The position numbers were made by a program, and so were the translations under genes. The notes beneath the pieces were generated by a model. It worked only from the letters and a program-made list of their open reading frames with translations, was not told where the DNA came from and ran no database searches. Below, piece by piece: positions 50,287 through 58,658 of a DNA stretch of 64,000 nucleotides. Source of the DNA: VXRN01 sp963664365 (lineage in GTDB: Bacteria; Chloroflexota; Dehalococcoidia; Lucifugimonadales; UBA1123). The stretch spans positions 682,001 to 746,000 of the forward strand of contig OY761144.1 in the NCBI GenBank assembly GCA_963664365.1. Direction: 5' to 3'. Numbering within the stretch: the first letter of the stretch is position 1; every line of letters begins with the position of its first letter.

Positions 50287-50865
50287 TCAGCCGGTCGGCC
50301 CGTCGCCGGACCGCTGAAGGTATTCGGCGGCCAGGATGCCCATTACGACCGAGTCGTGTCTGGCGCCCTCGTGCGGCCTGCTCTTTCTGAGCGTGCCCTC
50401 GTGTACGAAACCGAGATGGTCGAACAGGGTGCGGGCGGCCAGGTTGTACTCTGGGATGTCCACCCATACGCGGTAGAGTCCGTAGTCGTGGAAGGCGGCG
50501 TCAAGGGCGGCGCGGACTCCGGCGGTGCCGTATCCTCGCCGCCAGAGGTCTTTGCGTCCGATCAGAATGGAAAGCTGACCGTCGCCAAGCGCTTCCTCCA
50601 GGCTGATATGGACCTCGCCGACGTGATCGTCGGACTCGGTATAGACCGACAGGGTGACGTGGGACTCGTCCTCAAATGCGCGGGCGAACTCCTCGTCGTC
50701 AGCGTCTTCGAGTTCATGCGGTCGGTATCCCAAGTGGGCGGGTTCGCCGTATGAGTATCGTCCGAACCAACTCTGGGCGACCTCGTCATCTTCGAGCCAG
50801 CGCTTGATCCGTGACACGTCGTCGCGCGTGACGGGCCTCAGCGAGACCATCTGACGGTTGGACAT
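50287..50865 (-). CDS. GNAT family N-acetyltransferase (RimJ/RimL-like)
   Basis: The 192-residue protein belongs to the RimJ/RimL-type branch of GNAT enzymes: VSLRPVTRDDVSRIKRWLED at the start, then the acetyl-CoA loop GRKDLWRRGYGTAGVRAALD and the ending RVWVDIPEYNLAARTLFDHLGF with FVHEGTLRKS. It could acetylate a protein N-terminus or a small amine. The ATG at 50865 has GGGAGAG eight bases upstream and is preferred over the longer frame to 50907. It is the first gene before folC and fabF. Confidence 0.88.
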   Translation of the reverse strand: MSNRQMVSLRPVTRDDVSRIKRWLEDDEVAQSWFGRYSYGEPAHLGYRPHELEDADDEEFARAFEDESHVTLSVYTESDDHVGEVHISLEEALGDGQLSILIGRKDLWRRGYGTAGVRAALDAAFHDYGLYRVWVDIPEYNLAARTLFDHLGFVHEGTLRKSRPHEGARHDSVVMGILAAEYLQRSGDGPTG

Positions 50866-51000
50866 CGATTCTCTCCCTGTGTTGAGGATAAGAGCGGGAC
50901 GATGCACTCGCCCTCTGGATTAGTAATACCAGATTGGCGGGGAATTATCCACTTGAGAAGCGGGGCGAGAGTTGGCTTAGTGTCTGTATGAAGGACAATT

Positions 51001-51900
51001 CTATGTATCCGGCGGGTCGTCGTCTTGGTCATCGGAGTGTGACGGGTAGATTTGTTCGTGTTTCTTTCGCCGGCGTTCTTCGATTTCGGGCCACTGCTTT
51101 TGGCGTTCGAGCCGCAGCCTGACCTCTGCCAAGAATGCGGCGCCTTCCTCCTCAGCGTAGGGGGTGAGGTCGAAGTCGTCGGGGGGCATGTATTTGGATA
51201 AGTCTATCGGGCGCGCGTTTGGGTCGGGAGTGATAATGCCCTCGTCCTTCATGCGTTGGACTTCGGCGCGGGCCGCGGCCAGGTCGTCGGGGTCGAGGTA
51301 TTTGACGGGGCGCCGGTAGGGTTTCTTCTCGGCGGGCTCGGGCCGGGTGAGGGCGCGGCCGGTTCCGAGTATTCGGTCGATCAGGATGCGGACAGCCCTG
51401 ACGCGGTGGTATGGGGTGACTCTTGGGTAGTCTTCGGAGCGGGCGATTTCTTCGAGCGCCTCTCGGATGGTCTGTCCGTTGTTGGTGATTTCGAGGATGT
51501 GGGTTTGGATAGTTTTTAGTAGTGAGTTTTCAGTTTTTAGTGGTGAGTCGGGGGTTGGGGCCGGGCCTAGGGCCTGGTCCAGGGTGTCTTTGATTTGGGT
51601 TACGGGGCGGGGGTTGGCGGCGGGCACCGAGGGCGATTCGCGAATCGCCCCTACGTCGTTGGCGTCGGATTTGGGGGTTGGGGCCGGGTTGGGGTTGATT
51701 TGCCTGGGGGCTTTGCCGAAGCCTCTGTCGGCTAGGATGGTGGCGGCGGCGATGCGGTCGTTGGTGGTGGCGTTCCGGTCGTTGCCTTGGGCGATGTCGT
51801 GTAGGATCTCGATGAGTTCGAGACCGTAGTTGGTGTCCTCGAGGATGGCGTCGGCGAAGTCGAGGGCGGGGTTTGGGGTCTGTTGGGTTGAAGTAGTCAT
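51001..51900 (-). CDS. Putative terminase small subunit, copy 2 (orphan)
   Basis: The 299-residue protein is nearly identical to the copy at 38347-39243 over residues 1-115 and clearly related but more divergent in the C-terminal half. The linker centre differs (DSPLKTENSLLKTIQTH against NHYSQSTIHF), each derived from local short repeats. No large-subunit gene follows: after its stop on the minus strand comes the acetyltransferase gene. The promoter and leader are shared with copy 1. The intact frame over 299 codons suggests it is still selected or recently copied. Confidence 0.7.
   Translation of the reverse strand: MTTSTQQTPNPALDFADAILEDTNYGLELIEILHDIAQGNDRNATTNDRIAAATILADRGFGKAPRQINPNPAPTPKSDANDVGAIRESPSVPAANPRPVTQIKDTLDQALGPAPTPDSPLKTENSLLKTIQTHILEITNNGQTIREALEEIARSEDYPRVTPYHRVRAVRILIDRILGTGRALTRPEPAEKKPYRRPVKYLDPDDLAAARAEVQRMKDEGIITPDPNARPIDLSKYMPPDDFDLTPYAEEEGAAFLAEVRLRLERQKQWPEIEERRRKKHEQIYPSHSDDQDDDPPDT
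51631..51650. repeat. Palindromic repeat inside coding sequence, copy 2
   Basis: GGGCGATTCGCGAATCGCCC recurs inside the orphan small-terminase-like gene at the same place as in copy 1, followed by CCTACG as in the palindrome at 24840-24866. Confidence 0.85.
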
Positions 51901-51967
51901 TAGTGGTTAGTGGATGGTGGATAGTTTTTAGTGGATGGTGGATAGTGGGTGTACGACAGTTCTGTTT

Positions 51968-51996
51968 AGAATACATGGTCTTTGGGCTGGTGTCAA
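51968..51996 (-). promoter_or_regulatory. Promoter of the orphan terminase-small-subunit gene
   Basis: On the minus strand TTGACA (51991-51996) and TATTCT (51968-51973) are 17 bases apart, identical to the promoter at 38272-38300. Upstream on the minus strand is one partial unit of the tandem array (52002-52030, GTAGAAGCAGGATTTACGGG on the plus strand), so the promoter-array junction was copied together with the gene. Confidence 0.7.
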
Positions 51997-52195
51997 GGGG
52001 TAGAAGCAGGATTTACGGGATTGGGGGATATTCAGGATGGATTGATTGGTGGATATAGGTGTCCACGAAGGACACTAAGGGCGCGAATGGGGCCGCTAAT
52101 TTGGGGCAGGCTCTACTCTCCGGGCGGAGCGAAAGGGGGTGACTAGCGCTATCCTGTTCACAGTATGAACCATGCAGGCATTAGGAGGAGTTTCG

Positions 52196-52996
52196 ATGAT
52201 TGCAGACCTCACAGGCAGGACGGCGTTGGTGACGGGCGCCGGGACGGGCATCGGGCGGGGAATCGCCACCGCGCTCGCTGAGCAGGGGGCTATGGTCGCC
52301 GTTTCGGACTTGGACGCAGATGCGGCGGGGAGCGTGGCGGCAGAGATAGGCGAGTCGCGGACGCTCGCGTTGAGACTAGACGTGACGGACCGGAGGTCGG
52401 CAGGCCGAGCGGTGGAGAGGGTACTGGCTGAGTGGGGTAGCCTGGACATCCTGGTGAACAACGCGGGGGTGGCGTCGGCGCCCGGCAGGCGAATGGACGG
52501 GGGAGATCGGGAGGCGGACTGGGACGTGACGTTCGAGATCAACGTGAAGGGGGTCGTCCATTGCACGGAGGCTGCGCTTCCGCACATGCGCGAGCGGAGG
52601 TACGGGAAGATAATCAACATCGCGTCGATAGCGGGCCTCGGCGCGAGGCGCGCGCCCGGAGCCTACGGGGTCAGCAAGGCGGGCGTGATCCGATACACGC
52701 AGGGGTTGGCGGTCAGCGAGGGGCCGTACAATATCAACGTCAACGCGATCTGCCCCGGCGCGGTCTGGACACACTTTCAGCAGACCGGCGCGCGGGCGCA
52801 GATCAGCAACGACCCGTCGCTTGCGGGCGTCGATCCGGAGCAGGTCTTCCTGGACCGCTATGAGCCGATGATGCCGCTGGCCCGCGTGCAGATGCCGGAG
52901 GACATTGGGAAGGCGGCTGCGTTCCTGGCGTCTGAGGACGCGCGGAACATTACTGGGCAGTACTTGAACGTGGATGGCGGAGCGGTGATTCAGTAG
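52196..52996 (+). CDS. Short-chain dehydrogenase/reductase
   Basis: The 266-residue classical SDR has the cofactor motif ALVTGAGTGIGRGIA, NNAG in DILVNNAGVAS, Ser in INIASIAGLGA and the YxxxK pair in GAYGVSKAGVIRYTQ. Asp in VSDLDAD after the second strand suggests NAD preference. The C-terminus (NITGQYLNVDGGAVIQ) is standard. AGGAGG lies eight bases before the ATG at 52196; an upstream in-frame ATG at 52172 has no such site. The substrate is unknown. Confidence 0.9.
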   Translation: MIADLTGRTALVTGAGTGIGRGIATALAEQGAMVAVSDLDADAAGSVAAEIGESRTLALRLDVTDRRSAGRAVERVLAEWGSLDILVNNAGVASAPGRRMDGGDREADWDVTFEINVKGVVHCTEAALPHMRERRYGKIINIASIAGLGARRAPGAYGVSKAGVIRYTQGLAVSEGPYNINVNAICPGAVWTHFQQTGARAQISNDPSLAGVDPEQVFLDRYEPMMPLARVQMPEDIGKAAAFLASEDARNITGQYLNVDGGAVIQ

Positions 52997-53004
52997 TGGG
53001 TTTT

Positions 53005-53040
53005 CACCCTCACCCCAACCCTCTCCCTCAAGGGAGAGGG
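53005..53040. repeat. Dispersed palindromic repeat, CCCTCTCCC type, copy 3
   Basis: CCCTCTCCCT (53019-53028) and AGGGAGAGGG (53031-53040) form a 10-base stem after CACCCTCACCCCAA. A degenerate second copy (CACCCTCAGTCTGAAAGG) follows to about 53085. Both lie between the convergent SDR and sulfatase genes and could act as a two-way terminator. Confidence 0.8.
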
Positions 53041-53100
53041 GGCTTTTAGGGGTTTCACCCTCAGTCTGAAAGGAGAGGGGGCTTTGGAGGGGGTTTCTCA

Positions 53101-54492
53101 CTAGAGAAGCAGCTTGCGGCGGGGGGTGATTAGGCCCTCGGGGACGTTGGTATCGCGCATGAACTTCATCAGGAATCCGTGCATCTCCCTGGCGACTTCG
53201 GGCTGCCGATGTATGAGGTTGTTGGCCTGGCCGGGGTCTGTCGGCAGGTGGTAAAGCTCGGACATGCCCGGCTCGACGCTGAACAGGAATGACCATTCGC
53301 CGGCGGTGATGGTGGTGACGAGGCCGGCGGTTAGGGTTCGGCTGACGTTGTCCACGGAGCGCACCCTGTCTCCGGGGTTGGCGAACGGAATCGTGCTGAC
53401 TACGAACTCCCTGCCCTTCGTGGACGTGTCTTTCATGGCGGGGTAGAGCGAGCGGCCGTCTATGCCGTCGGGAATATCCTGTCCGAGCATGTCAAGCACG
53501 GTGGGCATTACGTCGATTGCGGAGGAGTGACCGCTGTACGAGCCGGGCTCGATGCCGGGAGCGGAGATCAGGAGCGGGAGCGTGACGAGCTCCTCGTAGA
53601 GGGGCGAGTGGGTCCACCGGGCATCGGGGTCGCCGTGCCGGTAGAGCGTTCCGTCCTCGCGCTTGTCGAAGGTCATCTTGCCGAACTTTCCGCCGTGCTC
53701 TCCGAAGTAGAAGCCGTGGTCGGTGGTGAAGATGACGGCGGTCTTCTCGTCAAGACCCATGTTCCGGACCCTTCTGAGGAGGAAGCCGACCCAGGTGTCC
53801 ACCATGGTTATCTCGCCCATGTAGCTCGCGTGCGCCTTGTCCACGAGCGCCTGGCTGAAGCCGGGGGCGTCCTGCCAGTGGGCGTATATCGGCTGGACGA
53901 CCTCTCCGTCGTAGTCGGGCATGTAGAGTTCGGTGTAGTAGGGAGGCGCGTCCCAGGGTTCGTGGGGGTCCCAGGTGTCGATGTAGAGGAAGAAGTCCTC
54001 TTTGTAGTGGAGTTCGAGCCAGTCCATGGCCTTCGTGATGGTGCGGGGTGTGTTCCTGTCGGACTCCAGCCGCCACCACTCGCGCTCGTCCCTGGACTCG
54101 TGGTGGCCGATCCCGAGCACCCTTGTCGGCGAACCTTCCTGCGCCTGAATGGTGAAGTAGGTCTGGAATCCGCGGTCGTAGTTCATGCCGTTTCGCCAGT
54201 AGAAGGGGGTATCGACGACCGCGCAGGTGTGGAAGCCGTTGTCGGCCAGTATCTGGGCGAGCGTTGTGACGTCGTCCGGGAGCGGCTCCCATCCCATGAA
54301 GGACATGGTCCAGCGTCCGGTGGCGTGGTCGGCTCGGGTGGGCATGGTCGGGAATCCGCCGCCGTAGTGACCGTCGAAGCGCACGCCGGAGGCGGCGAGG
54401 GCGTCGAGCGAGGGGGTGTGAATGACCTTGTTGCCGTAGGCTCCGAGGTGGTCTCTTCTGAAGGTGTCGGCGACGATCCAGATTACGTTCAC
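53101..54492 (-). CDS. Sulfatase-family hydrolase with Thr at the nucleophile position
   Basis: The 463-residue protein is an alkaline-phosphatase-superfamily sulfatase homologue: WIVADTFRRDHLGAYG at the N-terminus, FDGHYGGGFPTMPTRADHATG near 40-58, DTWDPHEPWDAP near 195 and IFTTDHGFYFGEHG near 265. The sulfatase signature normally reads (C/S)xPxR, with Cys or Ser turned into formylglycine. Here it is T49-M-P-T-R, so formylglycine cannot form. A phosphodiesterase or phosphonate-type activity, or no activity, is possible. The GTG start has CGGAGG about ten bases upstream. No signal peptide. Confidence 0.88.
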   Translation of the reverse strand: MNVIWIVADTFRRDHLGAYGNKVIHTPSLDALAASGVRFDGHYGGGFPTMPTRADHATGRWTMSFMGWEPLPDDVTTLAQILADNGFHTCAVVDTPFYWRNGMNYDRGFQTYFTIQAQEGSPTRVLGIGHHESRDEREWWRLESDRNTPRTITKAMDWLELHYKEDFFLYIDTWDPHEPWDAPPYYTELYMPDYDGEVVQPIYAHWQDAPGFSQALVDKAHASYMGEITMVDTWVGFLLRRVRNMGLDEKTAVIFTTDHGFYFGEHGGKFGKMTFDKREDGTLYRHGDPDARWTHSPLYEELVTLPLLISAPGIEPGSYSGHSSAIDVMPTVLDMLGQDIPDGIDGRSLYPAMKDTSTKGREFVVSTIPFANPGDRVRSVDNVSRTLTAGLVTTITAGEWSFLFSVEPGMSELYHLPTDPGQANNLIHRQPEVAREMHGFLMKFMRDTNVPEGLITPRRKLLL

Positions 54493-54534
54493 GGTTGATT
54501 TTACCTCCGAGGGGTTGGTTTGGTGAGGAATTTT

Positions 54535-54570
54535 CACCCTCACCCTAACCCTCTCCCTCAAGGGAGAGGG
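54535..54570. repeat. Dispersed palindromic repeat, CCCTCTCCC type, copy 4
   Basis: CCCTCTCCCT (54549-54558) and AGGGAGAGGG (54561-54570) form a 10-base stem after CACCCTCACCCTAA, close to copy 3 in sequence. It lies between the permease gene and the sulfatase gene. Confidence 0.8.
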
Positions 54571-54637
54571 GATTATTGGTCAAAATTCGTGGATCTGGTG
54601 GGGGATTTTGCCCTGTTCCCGTGCCCCTCCCCTCTGG

Positions 54638-54657
54638 ATTCCGGCCTGCGCCGGAAT
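54638..54657. repeat. Palindromic repeat ATTCCGGC..GCCGGAAT
   Basis: ATTCCGGC (54638-54645) and GCCGGAAT (54650-54657) form an 8-base stem with a 4-base loop, followed by GACGGGCG. It lies just downstream of the permease gene on the minus strand and could serve as a terminator. Confidence 0.6.
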
Positions 54658-54693
54658 GACGGGCGTGTTCCGGAATTAGGATATAGGGCAAAG

Positions 54694-55611
54694 TTATTCG
54701 AGGCGGCCGCGGAGCCTGGGGTCGAGGTGGTCGCGTAGGGCGTCGCCGAACAGGTTGAACGCTAGGATTGTCAGCGTGATGGCGAATCCGGGGAAGACCA
54801 CAAGCCACCAGGGGGGCTTGAACGATGCGACGAGTATGCCGCCTAGCATGTTGCCCCAGCTTGGATTGGGAGGCGGGACGCCGAGTCCGAGGTAGCTGAG
54901 GGCCGCCTCCGTGAAGATGGCTCCGCCGAGGCTCGCGCTGGCGACCACGAGGAGCGGGGCGACGCACTGCGGCGCGACGTGCCGTAGCATGATCCGTAAG
55001 GGCGCGGCGCCGATCATCCGCGCGGCGAGGACGTATTCCGTCTCGCGGACTAGGAGCGCGACGGATCTGATGATGCGCGTGGTTCCGGCGATGCCTGTGG
55101 CGGCAATGGCGATGATGACGGTGTTGACTCCGGCGCCGAGGGCGACAAGAAGCAGGAGGGCGAGGATGACGCTTGGGAAGGATATGAGTACGTCGAGGGC
55201 GCGCTGGCTGAAGAGGTCGAACCTGCCGCCGAAGTATCCGCTCACGATGCCCCAGGTGAAGCCGATTATCTTGCTGATGACCACGGCGCTAACGGATACC
55301 ATGAGGCTGAGGCGCGTTCCGGCAAGGACCCTGCTGAGAGTGTCCCGTCCCAGTCCGTCGGTGCCCATTGGGAACTCCAACGAGGGGGTTCTGAGGAGGG
55401 CTCCATAGTCCTGATAGAGGGGGTCGGGTCGAAGCAGGACGATGTACGGAGCGAAGACCGCGATGACGACGATGAAGATGAGGAACACGGCGGCGCCGGT
55501 TCCCAGCAGCGAAGACTGGGCGAAGCGCCTGGCGTTCTCTAAGAACTGTCCGGTTCGCGTGCGTCGTTTGGGCTGAATCTGCCCGAAGACTTGTTCCGTG
55601 TTCTGGCTCAA
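54694..55611 (-). CDS. ABC transporter permease, DppC/OppC type
   Basis: The 305-residue inner-membrane permease has an N-terminal helix (GTGAAVFLIFIVVIAVFAPY), the GTDGLGRD periplasmic motif of DppC/OppC-type subunits, four to five further helices and the ATPase-coupling loop EYVLAARMIGAAPLRIMLRHV. It pairs with the DppB-type permease gene 22 bases upstream. The start is a TTG at 55611. It is the last gene of the importer operon. Confidence 0.9.
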   Translation of the reverse strand: MSQNTEQVFGQIQPKRRTRTGQFLENARRFAQSSLLGTGAAVFLIFIVVIAVFAPYIVLLRPDPLYQDYGALLRTPSLEFPMGTDGLGRDTLSRVLAGTRLSLMVSVSAVVISKIIGFTWGIVSGYFGGRFDLFSQRALDVLISFPSVILALLLLVALGAGVNTVIIAIAATGIAGTTRIIRSVALLVRETEYVLAARMIGAAPLRIMLRHVAPQCVAPLLVVASASLGGAIFTEAALSYLGLGVPPPNPSWGNMLGGILVASFKPPWWLVVFPGFAITLTILAFNLFGDALRDHLDPRLRGRLE

Positions 55612-55633
55612 TGTTTGCGCCTAATGGTCCGGT

Positions 55634-56593
55634 TCACTGGTACCTGATGCGCGGGTCTATCACGCCGTAGGCGAGGTCCACGATCAGGTTGATGATGACG
55701 AAGACGATTGCGTATAGGAATACGAGGTTCTGAATGATCGTCCAATCCCTGTCTTGAATGCCGCCAATGAGCGCGCGTCCCAGTCCGGGCACGGAGAATG
55801 CCTGCTCCACGGCTACCGAGCCGCCGAGCAGGAAGGCGAATTGGAGGCCGGAGAGGGTGATGACGGGGAGGAGCGCGTTTCTGACGACGTGCCGCCACAT
55901 GACGACCTGCTCTCCGAGGCCCTTGGCGCGGGCGGTGCGGACATAGTCTTCTCTGAAGACTTCGAGAAGCTGGGTGCGAGACATTCGGGCGATGAACGCG
56001 CCGAGGCCAACGCCGAGGGCGAGGGCGGGTCCCGCCATGATCTGGAGGTTCTTGCCCGGATCATCCCAGAGATTGTAAACGGTGATGGGCGGCTTGTAAG
56101 CGAAGAAGATGACGGTTATGAGGATGAAGGTCATTCCGAGCCAGAAGCTGGGCACAGCCATGAAGAAGGTAATGAAGAAGCGTGCGACGTAGTCGAGGGC
56201 GGAGTTGCGCCAGGCGGCGGCGATGATGCCGACGGGAAGGCCCACAAGCCACGAGACGAGCACTGAGACGATGGCGATCTGCATGGTGAGAGGGCCGCGT
56301 CTGATGATCATGGCGCTGATCGGCTGGTCGGTCCAGAAGGATGTGCCCATGTCTCCCCTGGCGATGTCGGCGATCCAGGAGGCGTACTGGACGACGAGCG
56401 GCCTATCGAGTCCGAGGCTCGCGCGGGCCTTTTGCAGTTCCTCTTCGCTGAGGACGTAGATGCCGGTGTTCTCGCCATAGATGTGTTCCAGCGGATCGCC
56501 GGGCAGCAGTCGCATGGCGACGAATATGAGAACCGTAACACCGAATACGGTAGGTACGGCGAGCGTAAGGCGTCTGAGAATATAGGTCTGCAT
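55634..56593 (-). CDS. ABC transporter permease, DppB/OppB type
   Basis: The 319-residue permease opens with the typical ILRRLTLAVPTVFGVTVLIF helix and RLLPGDPLEHIYGE, followed by LGLDRPLVVQYASW and the coupling loop LEVFREDYVRTARAKGLGE. Together with the DppC-type subunit it would form the channel of a peptide, nickel or opine importer. It lies 152 bases downstream of the nearest binding-protein gene. Confidence 0.92.
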   Translation of the reverse strand: MQTYILRRLTLAVPTVFGVTVLIFVAMRLLPGDPLEHIYGENTGIYVLSEEELQKARASLGLDRPLVVQYASWIADIARGDMGTSFWTDQPISAMIIRRGPLTMQIAIVSVLVSWLVGLPVGIIAAAWRNSALDYVARFFITFFMAVPSFWLGMTFILITVIFFAYKPPITVYNLWDDPGKNLQIMAGPALALGVGLGAFIARMSRTQLLEVFREDYVRTARAKGLGEQVVMWRHVVRNALLPVITLSGLQFAFLLGGSVAVEQAFSVPGLGRALIGGIQDRDWTIIQNLVFLYAIVFVIINLIVDLAYGVIDPRIRYQ

Positions 56594-56745
56594 GGATGTG
56601 TATCCCCGTTGATGCTACCCAACGGATGGCAAGGTATCAACCCTTGGCCGCCTCGTCAAGCGGCTCCTTCGCGGATGGACTGTGGAATCGCCGCGCCGGG
56701 GCGGATGCGTCCGCCCCAGCGCTCAATAGACTATGGGTTTGGGTT

Positions 56746-58494
56746 CTACCTGTCGAGCCAGACGGTCTCGAAGCGGCCCCACTCCGCCGCCACTCGATCA
56801 CCGAGCCTCAGGCCCTTTACGTCGACGTGCCACATCGGGCTGTGAGCAGTGAAGCCGTAGTTGATCTGGGGCGGGTTGGCGTCCAGCAGGTCTTCGGCCT
56901 CCCTGAACAGCTTAAGGCGCTCGGCGGGGTCCAGCTCAGAGTCGAGCTTCTTGAGAACCGCGTCGAACTCGGGATTGGAGTACTTGGCGTGGTTCTGAGA
57001 ACCGCCGGTGGCCCAGTTCAGATGCCACATCGGCGTGGGGTTCGCGATCGGCGCCGCCGAGGTCCCAGTCTGCACGAAGTCGAAGTCCTTCTTGAACTCC
57101 TCGACCAGAAGGGCGCGTTCCACGACGCTGATTTCGATGTTGATGCCGAGGTTGGTCTTCATCTGGTTCTGGAAGAAGGGCGCGAGGACTTCCGAGTGTC
57201 CGGGGACGGCGGCCGAGACCAGTTTGAAGGTGCGGAGGCCCTCTCCGTTCGGGTATCCGGCTTCGGCGAGCAGCCTTTGCGCCTCGGCGATGTCCTCGCT
57301 GTTGTCCTTCCTGTATCCGGGGAGTTTGAACAGCTCTTCGTCCGACATGGCGCCCTCGGCGCCCTTGCCCATCCACCGGGTGACGAGCTGGACCTCTTCC
57401 TTGTAGATCGCGTGGGAGTCGTGGCGGTTCAGCGCCAGGTACATGGCTCGCCTCACCCTCACGTCGTCGAACGGCTCTTTTACGTTGTTCCATCTCACGT
57501 CCAGGGAGCCAAAGGAGGGCAGCAGCGCGTTGTGAATGTCTTCTCGTCCGGTGCCCTCATTCCAGGCGTCCACGGAGACGTTCCATGAGAAGTCGGCGCG
57601 GCCTGTGAGCACGGCGGTGCCTCTGTCAGTCCATGAGGGCACGTGCTGCATCTTGACCGAATCGACGTATGGAAGCTCAGGGTTCCAGTAGTCGGCGTTC
57701 TTTTCGAACTGCCAGAACTCTTCCTTCTTCTCCTCGACGAACTTGAACGGACCGGTGCCCGGCGCGATGACGGTGCGAACGTCATAGCTGTTCGCTTCGA
57801 GGAAGTCGGACGGATAGATGACGGCGCCGGTCGCGCTGAACAGGTCGAACTGCCAGACGCGCGGTTCCTTCAGGGTGAACTTGACGGTGTAGTCGTCCAC
57901 GGCTTCGACTCCGCCGATGGCGTCGAAGAGGCTCTGGCTGGTGCTTATGATGCCCTCGTAGTTGTCGGGGAAGAGGATGCGGTCGAAGGTGACCACCACG
58001 TCTTCGGCGGTGAAGTCGGAGCCGTCGTGGAATTTGACGCCCTCACGAAGTGGGAACGTGAACTCCATCCCGTCCTCGGAGATCTCCCAGCCAACGGAAA
58101 GCTCGGGCGTGAACTCGGCGAGACCGCGCGTGGGGTCGAGTCCGATCAGCTTGTTGTAGAACGAGGTCAGAATGTGCGGCGCGCCGCCCTGGTGGACGTC
58201 GTAGTGTTTGGTGGTCGCGCCCCACGCGGTCTTGACCTCGCCGCCCCACTTGGGGTTGGGGTCAGGCGACTTGAGGCACCCGATCTCGCACTCCATGGCC
58301 GCCGGCTCAGGCTCGGGGGCGGCAGTAGGCTCAGGCGCCGCAGTGGGCGGAGGAGCGGCCGTCGGGGGCGGAGCCGTGGTCGGCTGCGGCGCGGGATCTT
58401 CCTCCTCCGAGGCGCACGCCACCAGCGCCAAGCTAATGACCGCGGCCAGTATTACAAAACTAATCCACCTTGCTGCCGAAGAATTGAACGTCAT
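56746..58494 (-). CDS. ABC transporter substrate-binding lipoprotein (family 5), copy 1
   Basis: The 582-residue protein has a signal peptide ending in the lipobox SLALVACASEEE, a Pro/Thr/Ala-rich spacer (PTTAPPPTAAPPPTAAPEPT), and a family 5 extracellular solute-binding domain (HYDVHQGGAPHILTSFYNKL, REGVKFHDGSDFTAEDVVVTF, FDDVRVRRAMYLALNRHD). It binds peptides or related solutes for the downstream permeases. It is closely similar over its length to the protein encoded at 58659-60407 and shares the GGAGGTCTGCC leader type, so the two are tandem duplicates. It appears to have its own promoter. Confidence 0.93.
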   Translation of the reverse strand: MTFNSSAARWISFVILAAVISLALVACASEEEDPAPQPTTAPPPTAAPPPTAAPEPTAAPEPEPAAMECEIGCLKSPDPNPKWGGEVKTAWGATTKHYDVHQGGAPHILTSFYNKLIGLDPTRGLAEFTPELSVGWEISEDGMEFTFPLREGVKFHDGSDFTAEDVVVTFDRILFPDNYEGIISTSQSLFDAIGGVEAVDDYTVKFTLKEPRVWQFDLFSATGAVIYPSDFLEANSYDVRTVIAPGTGPFKFVEEKKEEFWQFEKNADYWNPELPYVDSVKMQHVPSWTDRGTAVLTGRADFSWNVSVDAWNEGTGREDIHNALLPSFGSLDVRWNNVKEPFDDVRVRRAMYLALNRHDSHAIYKEEVQLVTRWMGKGAEGAMSDEELFKLPGYRKDNSEDIAEAQRLLAEAGYPNGEGLRTFKLVSAAVPGHSEVLAPFFQNQMKTNLGINIEISVVERALLVEEFKKDFDFVQTGTSAAPIANPTPMWHLNWATGGSQNHAKYSNPEFDAVLKKLDSELDPAERLKLFREAEDLLDANPPQINYGFTAHSPMWHVDVKGLRLGDRVAAEWGRFETVWLDR

Positions 58495-58572
58495 GGCAGA
58501 CCTCCACTCTTTGTAACGCCCCGACAGGGCCGAGGCGGCCTCTTATCAGTCGCCTAGATCGGCATGGACAGC

Positions 58573-58578
58573 ATTATA
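58573..58578 (-). promoter_or_regulatory. -10 element between the two binding-protein genes
   Basis: A perfect TATAAT on the minus strand at 58573-58578 lies about 80 bases before the ATG at 58494. A matching -35 box is weak. It suggests that copy 1 and the permeases can be transcribed separately from copy 2. Confidence 0.45.
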
Positions 58579-58658
58579 CTTTAAATGGGCGAGGATTGTA
58601 CCGCGCTCATGGCAGACATGGAGCCTGCCATGAGCTAAATGGACTATGGGGTTTGGCG

